The notes beneath the pieces were generated by a model. The model saw nothing but the letters and a program-made list of their open reading frames with translations. It did no database searches and was not told where the DNA came from. The translations under genes and the position numbers were made by a program. From positions 3,038,001 to 3,102,000 of the forward strand of contig NZ_JAFBCD010000001.1 of assembly GCF_016907545.1 (NCBI RefSeq): a stretch of 64,000 nt of DNA, written 5' to 3'. This DNA comes from Paenarthrobacter ilicis (lineage in GTDB: Bacteria; Actinomycetota; Actinomycetes; Actinomycetales; Micrococcaceae). This document shows positions 17,748 to 27,045 of the stretch, piece by piece (the first letter of the stretch is position 1; each line of letters starts with the position of its first letter).

Positions 17748-19661
17748 CTAGACAGTGATGTGTTCAGCAGGATTGCCCCAGAACTTGATGTCCCCGGACG
17801 CAAGCAGTTGATCGTCAGTGGCAGTCCACGTATGCCCCGTGACTGAACGTTGAACGTAGTAGTTGTATCGGTCGGAGGCATAGATTTTGCCCCCTGCATC
17901 GCTGACCGCACGCATGAACGCGGTGTCCTCACCACGTCCCAACTCCTCGAAGGGAAAGCGCTCGAACATCGACTTCCTGGCCATGATCGTCGCCCCGATG
18001 ACCATATGGCTAAAGCGATGTTCCATATGGTTGAACCTCAGCAAGGTGGCATTTCGGCTCTCGATATACATGTAGTGAGCCAGCTTTCCGACGACGTCTG
18101 CCCCCGAGAACATCATGGCGTTCACTTGGTCCCGGAGGTAGTTGGGACCGTAGTAGTCGTCGTCATCCATCTTCGTGAGAATGTCGCCGCTGGCGGCCGA
18201 GACACACAAATTCAGGCACGTACCCAGACTGACGGTTCGGGGCTCGTGGAGAAGGGTCACCTTCCGCACTCCGTATTTCCTGCGTAACCGCCAGATTTTC
18301 CACCAGCTGGCTTTGAAACCATGAGTCAGTAAAACCAGCTCGACATCCACGCCTTGCTGGGAGCCGACTGTCTTGAAGACATGCTCCAGTTGGTGGGGCC
18401 GAATGGTGGATACCAGAGCACTTACCGATTCTGGCTGCACGGGACGAACCCGCTGGGGAAGCGCCATTCCCACTACCTTTTCGGCTCTGTGCGCGTACGT
18501 GTGCTCAGCCCAAATCCGGCGTTGGGCGAGATGCACTGAACGATCATTAAGTTCGGGACTACGCATCAACGCCCTCATAATGAAGGCAGCGTCTTCTTTG
18601 GTTTCAACGCTGTGAATCTCCCCGTTGGGGAAAAACCTTGGCAGAGATGGGCTGGGGGTGGTAACTACCGGCGTCCCGGAAGCCGTGATTTCAAATATTC
18701 GTCGCGCACACATGCTGGGCGAATCGACTACAGAGTTAACGTTCAGAAATACCTTGTAGGCCTTGTATGCAGTGAGCATTTGATCGTAGGTCAGTGATCC
18801 CACTACGTGGGAGGCATAAGGTTCCGGGAACTGGTAGTCCGGATTGCCTCCCAGTTGCCGTGAAAAGATTTCCAACCCGTGTTTGACTCGATCCGAGCCG
18901 GCAATTGCACCGTCAAGCAGAAGACGCATTTGCTCACGGCGCTCTGGGTATTTGTGCGCGAAGTACATGCCAGCGAACGCCACGTCCCGGGAGTGCCTGC
19001 CCTCTCTGGGGCGGATCGGATTGTGGATGGCTGGCTGTGCAGCGAAAGGAAGCACATCCACGCGGTTATGCCCCAGTTCCTGCCTGTAGTCAGGCAGCTT
19101 GTTCTCATCTGAGGTGAAGACGACGTCGAACTCGCGTGCCGCGGGCAGGAAGTCGTGGAAGTGGGGTGGGTCCTCCTTATTCCAGAAGACCGTGGGCAAA
19201 TTATTCTCCCGGCACCAGCGCATCAGGTTCAGGAACTCTGGCTTCGGGCCGCTGGTCCCCGTCAGTTGGTATCTCCAGGAGCCTCCGTTGCCTTCCCACG
19301 CCGACTCCACAAAAACGAAGTCGATTCGCTGCTCTTGAAGCTGCTGCAACCAACCGTCCTTGGTGAGGAAAACGAGGTTCCACTCAAAAGCAAATGCCTT
19401 GGCGGAGAAATCATCCAAGATGACAGCTACGTTCAGGTCATCCCGGCGTGAAGGGATGGACGGGTAGTCGAATGCCGGAAAGGTGAGCTGCCGTTTTTCG
19501 TTGGTCGCTTTCTGCGATGTCATTCGCGCCTGAACGTCTTTGTTGGAAGTCTTGTTGACGGCCAAAGCCCGTTGGCGCCTGTGAAACGCCTGCAGCTGGG
19601 CGACGCCTCCAGCTCGAAAGTGCCAAGCGGCCTTCCGTAAATTCTCTACGGTGTAAATCAT
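17748..19661 (-). CDS. Fused CgeB-type and GT2 glycosyltransferase
   Basis: 637 residues with two catalytic modules. Residues about 75-400 are a CgeB-like glycosyltransferase (FVESAWEGNGGSW, VFWNKEDPPHFHDFL, LGHNRVDVLPFAAQP, AEHTYAHRAEKVV). Residues about 412-610 are a GT-A fold GT2 domain: ALVSTIRPHQLEHVF, KMDDDDYYGPNYL with an acidic DxD-type motif, and GRGEDTAFMR with the ED motif. The same pair, in the same order, is embedded in the giant protein at 11025-16436, so the two are paralogous. The start ATG overlaps the stop of the ABC ATPase gene (ATGA). It probably adds two residues or phosphosugar units to the exported glycan; the donors are unknown. Confidence 0.82.
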   Translation of the reverse strand: MIYTVENLRKAAWHFRAGGVAQLQAFHRRQRALAVNKTSNKDVQARMTSQKATNEKRQLTFPAFDYPSIPSRRDDLNVAVILDDFSAKAFAFEWNLVFLTKDGWLQQLQEQRIDFVFVESAWEGNGGSWRYQLTGTSGPKPEFLNLMRWCRENNLPTVFWNKEDPPHFHDFLPAAREFDVVFTSDENKLPDYRQELGHNRVDVLPFAAQPAIHNPIRPREGRHSRDVAFAGMYFAHKYPERREQMRLLLDGAIAGSDRVKHGLEIFSRQLGGNPDYQFPEPYASHVVGSLTYDQMLTAYKAYKVFLNVNSVVDSPSMCARRIFEITASGTPVVTTPSPSLPRFFPNGEIHSVETKEDAAFIMRALMRSPELNDRSVHLAQRRIWAEHTYAHRAEKVVGMALPQRVRPVQPESVSALVSTIRPHQLEHVFKTVGSQQGVDVELVLLTHGFKASWWKIWRLRRKYGVRKVTLLHEPRTVSLGTCLNLCVSAASGDILTKMDDDDYYGPNYLRDQVNAMMFSGADVVGKLAHYMYIESRNATLLRFNHMEHRFSHMVIGATIMARKSMFERFPFEELGRGEDTAFMRAVSDAGGKIYASDRYNYYVQRSVTGHTWTATDDQLLASGDIKFWGNPAEHITV

Positions 19662-20548
19662 GCCCGGCTCCTACGCATCTTACTTCTGCCCAAAACTTCT
19701 GTCATTTGTAAATTGGCTCGTGCTTCATCAAGAATTCTGGCTGCCGTTATCCCGTTGCCCTTGGCGAGGTTGCTGGTGAAGTCCTGGTATGCCTTGACGG
19801 TCTCCGACGGTTCACCATCCATAATCATGTGGCCCTTATCCAGCCAAACCACTCTGCTGCACATGCTGGTGATGGTGTCCAGCGAGTGGCTGACGATGAA
19901 TACACAACCAGCCTGCTCGCGCAGTTGGTCCATACGGCGCTTGCTTCGCTCGTTGAATTGGGCATCACCTGTATTGAGTGCTTCATCAACGAGGAGGATC
20001 TCAGGATCGATACTCGCCGCAATGGCAAAGCGGAGCCTCGAGGCCATACCCGAGGAGTAAGACTTCATGGGCAGGTAGATGGAATCTCTCAGCCCGGACA
20101 ACTCCACAATGCCCGTGAACTTTGCGGCTACTTCGCGGCGGCTCATCCCCATGGCGAGGCACCCAAGGACGACGTTCTGCTGTCCGGACAGATCCCCGAC
20201 GAGTGCCGCGTTGACGCCCAACATGATCGGTGTACTTGAAGCGAAAATGGCTCCAGACGAAGGCCTTATCTGGCCGCAGATGAGTTTCATCAAAGTGCTT
20301 TTGCCGGAACCGTTCCGCCCAATGATGCCTACAGACTCTCCCCGTTCGACGACCAGGGAGAGCTCATGGAGCGCCTGAACGGTAACTGTATTGGGACGTC
20401 GGGTGAGGCGGCTGAGCAAGCCGATCTCTTTGCGCTCCTCAGCGATGGCCTTTGCATCCGAAGTCACCACCCTGTATTCCATGGCCGCTTGGTCAACCAC
20501 CACACAAGGATGTCCTTCGACATCCAAAACCTGCTCAGCCGCGACCAT
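19658..20548 (-). CDS. Polysaccharide/teichoic acid ABC exporter, ATP-binding subunit
   Basis: 296-residue Wzt/TagH-type ATPase that powers export of an undecaprenyl-linked glycan. Walker A is GRNGSGKST, the ABC signature is SYSSGMASR, Walker B is EILLVDEAL, and the switch His is in FIVSHSLD. GVNAALVGDLSGQQNV is typical of the polysaccharide-export subfamily. After the ATPase only about 40 residues remain, so there is no Wzt-type carbohydrate-recognition domain. It overlaps the permease gene by 14 nt. ABC export usually implies a finished chain made in the cytoplasm, which fits the multi-glycosyltransferase proteins encoded beside it. Confidence 0.9.
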   Translation of the reverse strand: MVAAEQVLDVEGHPCVVVDQAAMEYRVVTSDAKAIAEERKEIGLLSRLTRRPNTVTVQALHELSLVVERGESVGIIGRNGSGKSTLMKLICGQIRPSSGAIFASSTPIMLGVNAALVGDLSGQQNVVLGCLAMGMSRREVAAKFTGIVELSGLRDSIYLPMKSYSSGMASRLRFAIAASIDPEILLVDEALNTGDAQFNERSKRRMDQLREQAGCVFIVSHSLDTITSMCSRVVWLDKGHMIMDGEPSETVKAYQDFTSNLAKGNGITAARILDEARANLQMTEVLGRSKMRRSRA

Positions 20549-21422
20549 ATGATTCCTCCCCGTGCCAGAAGAAGATCATTCCGACCAATAGTGTTCCGAG
20601 CGCCCACACGGCAAGTGTTGCCCAGGATTGCCATGTAGGGGCTTGTGCATAAAGAACGCAGCTCCGAACGATGTCGATGACGTTGAAGAGGGGGTTCAAC
20701 TTCATGATCGCCAGAACATCAGGGTGCGTGACGAAGCGCTCGTAAGAATAAAAGATCGCTGACCCGTACATCCAGGCCCGCATAAAGAATGGGATCAGGT
20801 GAGTCGCGTCGTGAACCCGGGAGATAACGCGGGCAAGGATCAGGCTGACACCAAGATTGAAGATCGACTGTAGGACGATTGCGGGAATGATGAGTAGCCA
20901 CAGCCACGTGATCTTCTCAACGGGAGGTACCAACGTGATGATCAAAAGCATCGCGAGAATCAACGGAACATTCGACATCATTTCGCGTATGTTCACGCCG
21001 ATCGGCAACGTGGCCCGCGGGAAGTTGAACGCTTGAACCACGGCTTTGTTGCTGTGGATCGATCTGGCACCGCTGGTGATGGCTCCCGACGTCCCTTGAA
21101 AGATGAAGATGCCAATGACCAGATAACCAACGTAGTTTTCGATTCCATGGCCCGTCTGGAGGAGCAGACCAAAAATGACGTAGTACGTCAATCCGTTGAA
21201 AATGGGGTTGAGCAACAACCATGCGCTCCCCAAGCGGTCACGCCGGGTTCCGCTCTGCACGCGCGCGCGGGCATCGTAAAAAATGAACTCCCTGAAGTCC
21301 CAGAGCTGCACGAGGTACTCCAGGAACCCTGGCCTGGCGCCGACACGGGTCAGTCGTCGCATGTCCACAGCCAGAGGCTGGACCACCGCCGGCTCTGGCA
21401 AGACTGCTTTCTTTGCCGGCAT
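20535..21422 (-). CDS. Polysaccharide/teichoic acid ABC exporter, permease subunit
   Basis: 295-residue ABC-2 type permease (Wzm/TagG-like). After a cytoplasmic N-terminus with the interface helix LWDFREFIFYDARARVQSG come about six hydrophobic segments (FNGLTYYVIFGLLL, YVGYLVIGIFIF, VPLILAMLLIITLV, LWLLIIPAIVLQSIF, IPFFMRAWMYGSAIF, ATLAVWALGTLLVGMIFF). NPLFNVIDIVR near the C-terminus is a family hallmark. The ATG shares one base with the stop of the upstream glycosyltransferase (TGATG), so the genes are translationally coupled. Confidence 0.9.
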   Translation of the reverse strand: MPAKKAVLPEPAVVQPLAVDMRRLTRVGARPGFLEYLVQLWDFREFIFYDARARVQSGTRRDRLGSAWLLLNPIFNGLTYYVIFGLLLQTGHGIENYVGYLVIGIFIFQGTSGAITSGARSIHSNKAVVQAFNFPRATLPIGVNIREMMSNVPLILAMLLIITLVPPVEKITWLWLLIIPAIVLQSIFNLGVSLILARVISRVHDATHLIPFFMRAWMYGSAIFYSYERFVTHPDVLAIMKLNPLFNVIDIVRSCVLYAQAPTWQSWATLAVWALGTLLVGMIFFWHGEESYGRG

Positions 21423-23176
21423 CAGCTGGCCTTCCTTACATTGTTGAAAATCAAAGTCTCATAAGCGCGGCCCAAGGCCAGGGCATTGGCTTCCCATGTC
21501 CTGTTCGCAAGCACGCCTTGCCTTCCGGCTGCACCAAGGCGCCGGCGCATCCCCTCGTCTTCAAGGAGTTCCTGCAACACATCAGCCAAGTCCCCCGGGT
21601 CTCCGGGCGTAAACAAACGCCCGTTGATACGGTCGTGCACTATCTCAGTCAAGGCGTCCAATCTGCTGGCCACTACAGGCCGCGCACTGGCCAGCGCTTC
21701 GACTGGTTTCAGCGGAGTAACCGAGCGGGTCACGGTGAGATCCTTACGCGGCACTACAAAGACATCCAACGCTTGATGGTAAAGACGGGCTTTCTCAGCT
21801 GGGACCCGCCCGGTGAAGATCACTTTGTGGCTGACGCCCAGAAGTTTCACTTGGTTCCGAAGGGACGGCGCGGCGGTGCCATCGCCCACCACCACCAACC
21901 TTAACTTTGGCAGCCGCGGGGCAAGCAAGGCAAATGATGTGACCAGGTCGTCGAGGCCCTCGTAATCAACCAAACTGCTCACTGTTCCGATGAAAAGGTT
22001 GTTCCCTTCGAGCCCCAGAGCCTGCCGGGCTTCTTGCTGTTGGAGGGGCTCCTCAAGGTATCCTCCACCTACTGCGTTGGGGCTGATTAGGATCCGTTCC
22101 TCCGGCACTCCCGCCGCCAGGATGGCCTGCTTCATCGACTCACCAAGCGTAACCACCAGATCCGCACTGCACATGACCTCGGCCTCCCGTTCCATAAAGA
22201 GGCGGTAGCGTTCGCTTTGCCGTGCGTCCTCGCCGCGGCTGGAGGCCCATGTATCGGCGAGCTGTCCACGAACCTCATACACCCAAGGGACACCAAGCGC
22301 ATGAGCAACCTCATGTGCCACCAAGCCATTTACAAAATGGGTCGTAGTGTGGATCACGCTTGGCCGAACCTGCTGGGAAATCTCTAACAGAGCCTCTGCC
22401 TGCTGTTGCAGACGTCCGCTCATGGACTTCGCCATCTTGCGTGGCAGGAGTCGCTGGTAGGGAATGCCGTCCACAACGTCTTCGCCTGCAGCCCTGAGGA
22501 CCCCAATTTGGACTGGATAACCCAAGCGCGTGACCGCCAGAGGATTCCAACCCGCAGCTTTCTGAGCAGTCAATATCGAGTGAGACCGCTGCGCGTATCC
22601 ACTGCCGGTGTGGGGAACGGAATTAGTCAGAAGATGCAAGATCCGGGTGGGCTTTGGCTCGGCTGTTCCGCCCCTCAGTTCCGGCCGCCAACCCCGAAAA
22701 ATCTCCCGCTCGGATCTCAGTCGCTCCCGCTGCTTGCGGATATGCCCGGTCTGTCCCTCCAGGACTTCCACGGCCCCGCTCATGTCTCCGGAGTACCACT
22801 TGCGCCGGGCGATCGTCCCGAGCGCCCTTTTGATGTCAGGCACCCGCTGAAGAAACTCATCAGCCCAGTCAGGCTGCCCGGCAGCAAGCGCAACATCAGC
22901 TGCGCGGATGGAACGGATGGGAGCGCCGGTGTTGGTCAGCAGATTTTCAAAACGCGCCAACAGACCAGACTCATCACCGGCGGCGTGGCTCGCCAGCATG
23001 AAGACGGGATGTCCCGACTTCGGGGCCACCGCGGCCACTGAACGGGCCAAAGGACGGACGATCGACGACGGCAACCTCCTGAGGACTTGGAGAGCCAGGA
23101 CGAATGGAGCTTCGGTCAGATGGTCGGTAATGGTGCTGGCCGCCAAGGCCAAGTTTCTAGCTTTGGGGATCAACAC
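21422..23176 (-). CDS. GT4 family glycosyltransferase with helical N-terminal extension
   Basis: 584 residues. The N-terminal 170 are helical, Ala/Arg-rich and of unknown function. From about 175 a GT4 enzyme follows: RILHLLTNSVPHTGSGYAQR, IHTTTHFVNGLVAHEVAHAL, ISPNAVGGGYLE, IGTVSSLVDYEGLDDLV, VVGDGTAAPSLR, and VVPRKDLTVTRSVTPLKPVEALASARPVVAS with the donor-binding Glu. I place the start at the GTG at 23176 because GGAGGG lies 5 nt upstream; it overlaps the preceding stop by 20 nt. An ATG at 23194 is the alternative. A longer reading frame to 23395 would overlap the upstream gene deeply and is unlikely. Confidence 0.82.
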   Translation of the reverse strand: MLIPKARNLALAASTITDHLTEAPFVLALQVLRRLPSSIVRPLARSVAAVAPKSGHPVFMLASHAAGDESGLLARFENLLTNTGAPIRSIRAADVALAAGQPDWADEFLQRVPDIKRALGTIARRKWYSGDMSGAVEVLEGQTGHIRKQRERLRSEREIFRGWRPELRGGTAEPKPTRILHLLTNSVPHTGSGYAQRSHSILTAQKAAGWNPLAVTRLGYPVQIGVLRAAGEDVVDGIPYQRLLPRKMAKSMSGRLQQQAEALLEISQQVRPSVIHTTTHFVNGLVAHEVAHALGVPWVYEVRGQLADTWASSRGEDARQSERYRLFMEREAEVMCSADLVVTLGESMKQAILAAGVPEERILISPNAVGGGYLEEPLQQQEARQALGLEGNNLFIGTVSSLVDYEGLDDLVTSFALLAPRLPKLRLVVVGDGTAAPSLRNQVKLLGVSHKVIFTGRVPAEKARLYHQALDVFVVPRKDLTVTRSVTPLKPVEALASARPVVASRLDALTEIVHDRINGRLFTPGDPGDLADVLQELLEDEGMRRRLGAAGRQGVLANRTWEANALALGRAYETLIFNNVRKAS

Positions 23177-24446
23177 GGGTACCCTCCGCAACATTCGATG
23201 GGCTCCCGAGGACCAAGCGTGAGATCCCGGCGACATAGCGCCGTCCAAGCTGTGCATAGTCGGCATGGTCTTTGACCCACTCACGACCACTGTGCCCGGC
23301 GGCCAGACGCTCCCGGTTCTGTGCCAGGTCACGCCAAAGCCTGGCCACTGCCTCCGGGTTTGCTGCAACAACGTCGCCGCCTTTGGCCTCCACAATGATG
23401 CGTTCAGCCTCGCCGCGGACTATCGCCGTTACATGCCGCCCGATGGCAAGCACCTCGTAGGTTTTGGAAGGGACAGTGGCCTCAAAAGACTTCCAGTCAT
23501 CCCGAAGCGACACAACGCAGGTGTCGGCGTCGCGGTACTTGTTGAGCACCGCCTGTCCCTGCAATGACGGATAAAAGCTCACGGGTGCATCAAGTTCCCT
23601 GGCGAGCTTGACCAGCTGCGAGCGACTGGTTCCGTGTCCCACCAGTGTCAGGTGAAAGCCGTCGCCGAGCAGCGCACTTGCCCTGATCAGGACATCCAGA
23701 CGTTGACTCTTTCCATGGTTGCCCAGATAAAGAGCATGGAACACATCCCGCCGCAGTGTGGGCGGTTCCAAAAGTGGAACAGCTTTCAGATCCAGGCCAT
23801 TGCTCACAGTCATCACATTCTGCAAGCCGCGAGCCCTAAGAATCTCCGCAAAACCCTCAGTGACGGTGACGACCATGTCTGCTCGGAGCTGCAGGAACTC
23901 CACCACGCGCTCCACCAGGCTTTTGACGCTGCCGCGGACAAGCCGCGCATCCCTGGCGAGGTCCGGCCAAGCATCCCGCATTTCAACAACAAAGGGCACT
24001 CTCCGAAGCTTGGAGAGTGCGTACCCTGCTGCCAGTGTGGGAAGACTGGGCGCGGTGGCAACAATTGCATCCGGCTTTTGCACCATCAATCCGGCCGGTA
24101 CGGACAGCACCGCAGAATAGACCTGGTCAACCAACCGGGCTACAGGCGATTTACCGAGATGCCGCAAGTAGGGAACCCGCCTGATCTTCTCTCCATGCGG
24201 TCCAGTCTGGCTTTTGAAGGCATAGCCTGCTTGGCGTCGCGGAAGGTCTCTCCTCCCATTTGGATAATGGGCCACGGGGGCAATCACATCCACGTCCCAT
24301 CCAGCCTTTTTGAATTCGCGGGTCAGGGAAGACCAGCGGCGTTGGGGGGGACTGTGCTCAGGCCAATAGGAGTGGGTAAGGAGCATGAGGCGCATTGGCG
24401 ATGCAGGATTTTTGACAGTCTTACCCCTACGAAGCGGGTGTTTCAT
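23157..24446 (-). CDS. GT4 family glycosyltransferase (WbuB-like)
   Basis: 429 residues, cytoplasmic or membrane-associated. RLMLLTHSYWPEHSPPQRRWSSL is the usual N-terminal Rossmann start with a substrate loop, IVATAPSLPTLAAGYALSKL and VVEMRDAWPD mark the acceptor domain, and VSNGLDL, ALYLGNHGKSQRLDVLI, and PSKTYEVLAIGRHVTAI mark the nucleotide-sugar domain. The EVLA segment carries the conserved Glu. It begins 3 nt after the stop of the 24450 gene and belongs to the same long operon. Its sugar specificity cannot be read. Confidence 0.85.
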   Translation of the reverse strand: MKHPLRRGKTVKNPASPMRLMLLTHSYWPEHSPPQRRWSSLTREFKKAGWDVDVIAPVAHYPNGRRDLPRRQAGYAFKSQTGPHGEKIRRVPYLRHLGKSPVARLVDQVYSAVLSVPAGLMVQKPDAIVATAPSLPTLAAGYALSKLRRVPFVVEMRDAWPDLARDARLVRGSVKSLVERVVEFLQLRADMVVTVTEGFAEILRARGLQNVMTVSNGLDLKAVPLLEPPTLRRDVFHALYLGNHGKSQRLDVLIRASALLGDGFHLTLVGHGTSRSQLVKLARELDAPVSFYPSLQGQAVLNKYRDADTCVVSLRDDWKSFEATVPSKTYEVLAIGRHVTAIVRGEAERIIVEAKGGDVVAANPEAVARLWRDLAQNRERLAAGHSGREWVKDHADYAQLGRRYVAGISRLVLGSPSNVAEGTRVDPQS

Positions 24447-24449
24447 GGG

Positions 24450-25106
24450 TTACTTGCCGCTTGCGCGGGGCCTGGCTGTCCCCTTGTAGCGCAGGGCCCG
24501 GAAATAGGCCACACCAAGGAGGATCAGGACCAGCACCGTGATGCCTTGGACCAGCGGACTGTTTTCAGCCACCGGAGCGATGGCGGCCTTCAACGGGCCG
24601 GCTATGTCTGCACTGGCAACCGGAGCGGCAGCCTTACTTGGAGTCTGCGTTGGCCTTTGATCCGGTGTGGGCACGGCCGCAGCACTTGTCTCAGCCTCGG
24701 CAGGCACTTCAGGTTCCGGGAGATATTCGCCAGCGTCTTGCTGAGTGGGGAGAGTTTCAACCGGCGCTTCGGGTGCGGGCGCTGCCGGAACTTCAGGCGC
24801 AACAGCGGGCGGCGCTACCGGCTGCTGAACCACGGGAGGGGCGGGCGCGGGGGCTACGGGCTGATCCGTGGAGGGCGGCGTTTCTGGCTGCGAAGGAGCC
24901 GTGGTGGGAGCAGGTGGGCCCAAAGTGGGGACAACCACGGGCGGTTCCACCACGATAGGCGGTTCCGTCTCGCCCGGCGCAGGAGATTCCATCCCGGGGC
25001 CAGGCTCGGTCTGGGTGGCAAAAGCGGGTTGAGTTCCAACAAATCCGAGTACAGCCAACGCCAAAACCACCAGCACGGTTTGAACACGTTTGATCACGGT
25101 GCCCAA
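24450..25106 (-). CDS. Exported Pro/Ala-rich protein with C-terminal membrane anchor
   Basis: 218 residues: a signal peptide (about 5-31, ending QPAFA), a long Pro/Ala/Glu/Val-rich stalk (about 32-175) and a C-terminal membrane helix (GITVLVLILLGVAYFRAL) followed by a basic tail. There is no LPXTG sorting motif, so membrane anchoring is more likely than sortase attachment. The stalk could span or organise the cell wall around the exporter encoded downstream. It is the first gene of the operon that ends at 11025. The start is TTG at 25106 behind GGGGGG; a GTG at 25097 (IKRVQTVL) is an equally possible start. Confidence 0.6.
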   Translation of the reverse strand: MGTVIKRVQTVLVVLALAVLGFVGTQPAFATQTEPGPGMESPAPGETEPPIVVEPPVVVPTLGPPAPTTAPSQPETPPSTDQPVAPAPAPPVVQQPVAPPAVAPEVPAAPAPEAPVETLPTQQDAGEYLPEPEVPAEAETSAAAVPTPDQRPTQTPSKAAAPVASADIAGPLKAAIAPVAENSPLVQGITVLVLILLGVAYFRALRYKGTARPRASGK

Positions 25107-25129
25107 CTTTCCCCCCGTTGTATAAATTG

Positions 25130-25147
25130 CAGAACCTGAGCGTTCTG
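25130..25147. promoter_or_regulatory. Inverted repeat near the promoter of the 25.1-11.0 kb operon
   Basis: CAGAAC and GTTCTG are separated by 6 nt in the 204-bp divergent region between the 25106 and 25311 genes. On the minus strand a TATACA that could act as a -10 element lies just downstream, so this repeat would fall about where the -35 region is. The 6-nt spacing differs from the 4-nt spacing of actinobacterial LexA boxes. Confidence 0.3.
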
Positions 25148-25310
25148 TAGAGCGCCACCGCCCGAGACTTGGCGGAGCCAGATCGTCCCCTGTCGGAGGG
25201 CAACCTGAGATAGTTTATCGCAACTACCAAATCAGGCTGGGAAGAACCTTGACGCCGCTCACTGGCCGCGGTTGGTAGAGTCGGCTCCATTGCCCGCTCC
25301 AGAGGAAGAC

Positions 25311-27008
25311 ATGTCACCCGTGAGGCCCTCCCGAACGTCAGGCTCGCCCCGTCCCCGATTGTTGATTCTGCTGGTTGGCGCCTTCCTGGCAGTAGCCGTC
25401 GTCACTGCCGCGGCCATTTCACTCCTGCCCACCCCCCAGAAGTCCCCCGCCCCACCTTCGGCTACACCTAAAGCCCTCCCCCAGTACCCACTCTCCGGAT
25501 ACTTCATCTATGCCAATTCTTCGGCGACAGCCAACCGTAAGAAATTGGCTGACATCCACGCTCTGGGAGGTGACACCGTCATCACCTTTGGAACACTCCT
25601 CCGGCCGGCCTCCAGGGAGAGCTTGCCGCAAGACTGCCTCATTGAGGGAATCAACTGCGCCGATGTCGCGGCTCGTTCGTTGAAAGTAAATCGCTACTTC
25701 ACCTATTCCGATGGCGCTCAATGGAGCGGCTCAGCGCTTGGATGCCCCCGGGATCGCAGCCTGACTTCCAATGGGAAGACCTTTGCGGTATTGGTGCTTC
25801 CCGCGGACAGCCAAGGTTGCAACTCCCCCAGTGGCACCTACGACGTCGTGGTGACCGGTGGAACCAAGTCACCGGACTCGGATCCCACGCAGACATTGGC
25901 CGCAGCGGCCACCGACTTGAAGATGCAGTTCTACGCGGGGCTTCCCGCCCCGGTCAAGCGAACGGATCTGGAGTATTTGCCGGACCTCTCCTACACGCAG
26001 ACCTTGAGTCTCTTCACGGAGCGGTTCCTGCGCTTCCAGGCCGAAAAGAATGATGTGCCCGGGTTGGCCGGTTTTTACCACCATGTGGAGATGCCACTGA
26101 GTTCAAGTCCCTTCTTCGATCCGATCCTGTCCTTATATACGTTGCAAAACCAGGCCATCCACAAGCTCCTTCCCTCGCGATCGGCAGTCATCAGCCCCTA
26201 CATAGAGTCGCGGAAGAGTACCTCCTTCGTTACCCCCGCGGAGGCCGGACAGGCCATCCGCAACATCGCGGGAACGTCCGCAGGGTTGAAGGTGAACATT
26301 GCTATCCAGGACGGCATGGGCACCGGAAAGGGTGCCGCCTATCTGGACAGCGAAGCCAAGACTCCCGTGGATTCTTTCGCCGCAACGATCGTGGGCCACG
26401 GGACGTGGCAGGAGAAATACGCCGCGCCCAACAAGGACTATTTCCGCGCAGCAGCGGCCGGCGTCAAGGGGACCAACGCGGTGCTCTGGGCCAACTTGGA
26501 GGGTATGGCACCCGCCACGGACAGAAACGTCTGCAGCAACAGTCTCCGTGGCCAAACCACCGTGAAACGTATCGAGCGCCAACTCCAGCAGATGGAACCC
26601 GCCACGAAAGTAATTTCATTCATGTGGGATCCCTATTTCACCTGCAAAGGCACGGGAACACCCCTCGTGGAGCAAATGGCGTCCGGATTCAAGACCCCTG
26701 TGGTGACCAGCGCCGCCGTCGACCGTTCGTCTGACCGCTTGACCATAACCGGCTTCAACATTGCCGGGGGCCAAACAACACTGAAAGGGACTTCCAAAGA
26801 CGGGCAGCCGCGGGAGTGGACCACGGCGTCTCCAGATACCCACAAAAAAAGCGTCAAAGACCCAGAGGGAAACCCCCAATTGGAAACCTTGGACGTGGAC
26901 CTAAAGGCCGTCAATTTCGACGCCGGGGCCAGCCTGAAAGTGGACCTCACCAATCAATGGGGAGCCAGCCTGAACCAAGAGTTTGCCGAAGGGCTAATTG
27001 CACCTTGA
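25311..27008 (+). CDS. Membrane-anchored TIM-barrel-like protein (DUF4434-type glycoside hydrolase candidate), paralogue 2
   Basis: 565 residues from the ATG at 25311, preferred over a TTG at 25272 because AGAGGAAG precedes it. One N-terminal hydrophobic segment (about 17-39) without a clear cleavage site suggests a membrane anchor, then a short Pro/Ser linker. The body parallels the protein at 5289: YPLSGYFIYANSS, GGDTVITFGT, VNRYFTYSDGAQW, GCNSPSGTYDVVV, FYAGLPAP, GFYHHVEMPLSSS, NLEGMAPAT, VISFMWDPYFTC. The shared HH-x-EMPL motif holds the candidate catalytic Glu. The two paralogues differ mainly in anchoring, one apparently secreted and one membrane-bound. It is followed 38 nt later by the LCP gene and may act on the same glycan. 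Confidence 0.6.
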   Translation: MSPVRPSRTSGSPRPRLLILLVGAFLAVAVVTAAAISLLPTPQKSPAPPSATPKALPQYPLSGYFIYANSSATANRKKLADIHALGGDTVITFGTLLRPASRESLPQDCLIEGINCADVAARSLKVNRYFTYSDGAQWSGSALGCPRDRSLTSNGKTFAVLVLPADSQGCNSPSGTYDVVVTGGTKSPDSDPTQTLAAAATDLKMQFYAGLPAPVKRTDLEYLPDLSYTQTLSLFTERFLRFQAEKNDVPGLAGFYHHVEMPLSSSPFFDPILSLYTLQNQAIHKLLPSRSAVISPYIESRKSTSFVTPAEAGQAIRNIAGTSAGLKVNIAIQDGMGTGKGAAYLDSEAKTPVDSFAATIVGHGTWQEKYAAPNKDYFRAAAAGVKGTNAVLWANLEGMAPATDRNVCSNSLRGQTTVKRIERQLQQMEPATKVISFMWDPYFTCKGTGTPLVEQMASGFKTPVVTSAAVDRSSDRLTITGFNIAGGQTTLKGTSKDGQPREWTTASPDTHKKSVKDPEGNPQLETLDVDLKAVNFDAGASLKVDLTNQWGASLNQEFAEGLIAP

Positions 27009-27045
27009 TAGAATCGTCACTGCTGATGCCGACACCAAGGAACAC

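Noticed and set aside
17720..17935. N-terminal extension of wecC
   Set aside because: It overlaps the end of the preceding gene in another frame and adds residues absent from the family; TTG at 17719 with GGGGAA fits better.
23177..23395. Long N-terminal extension of the 584-residue glycosyltransferase
   Set aside because: It lies inside the upstream glycosyltransferase gene in another frame and has no ribosome site; the GTG at 23176 behind GGAGGG is better.
25130..25147. LexA (SOS) box
   Set aside because: The half-sites GAAC and GTTC are 6 nt apart instead of 4, and the flanking TC/GA is missing.
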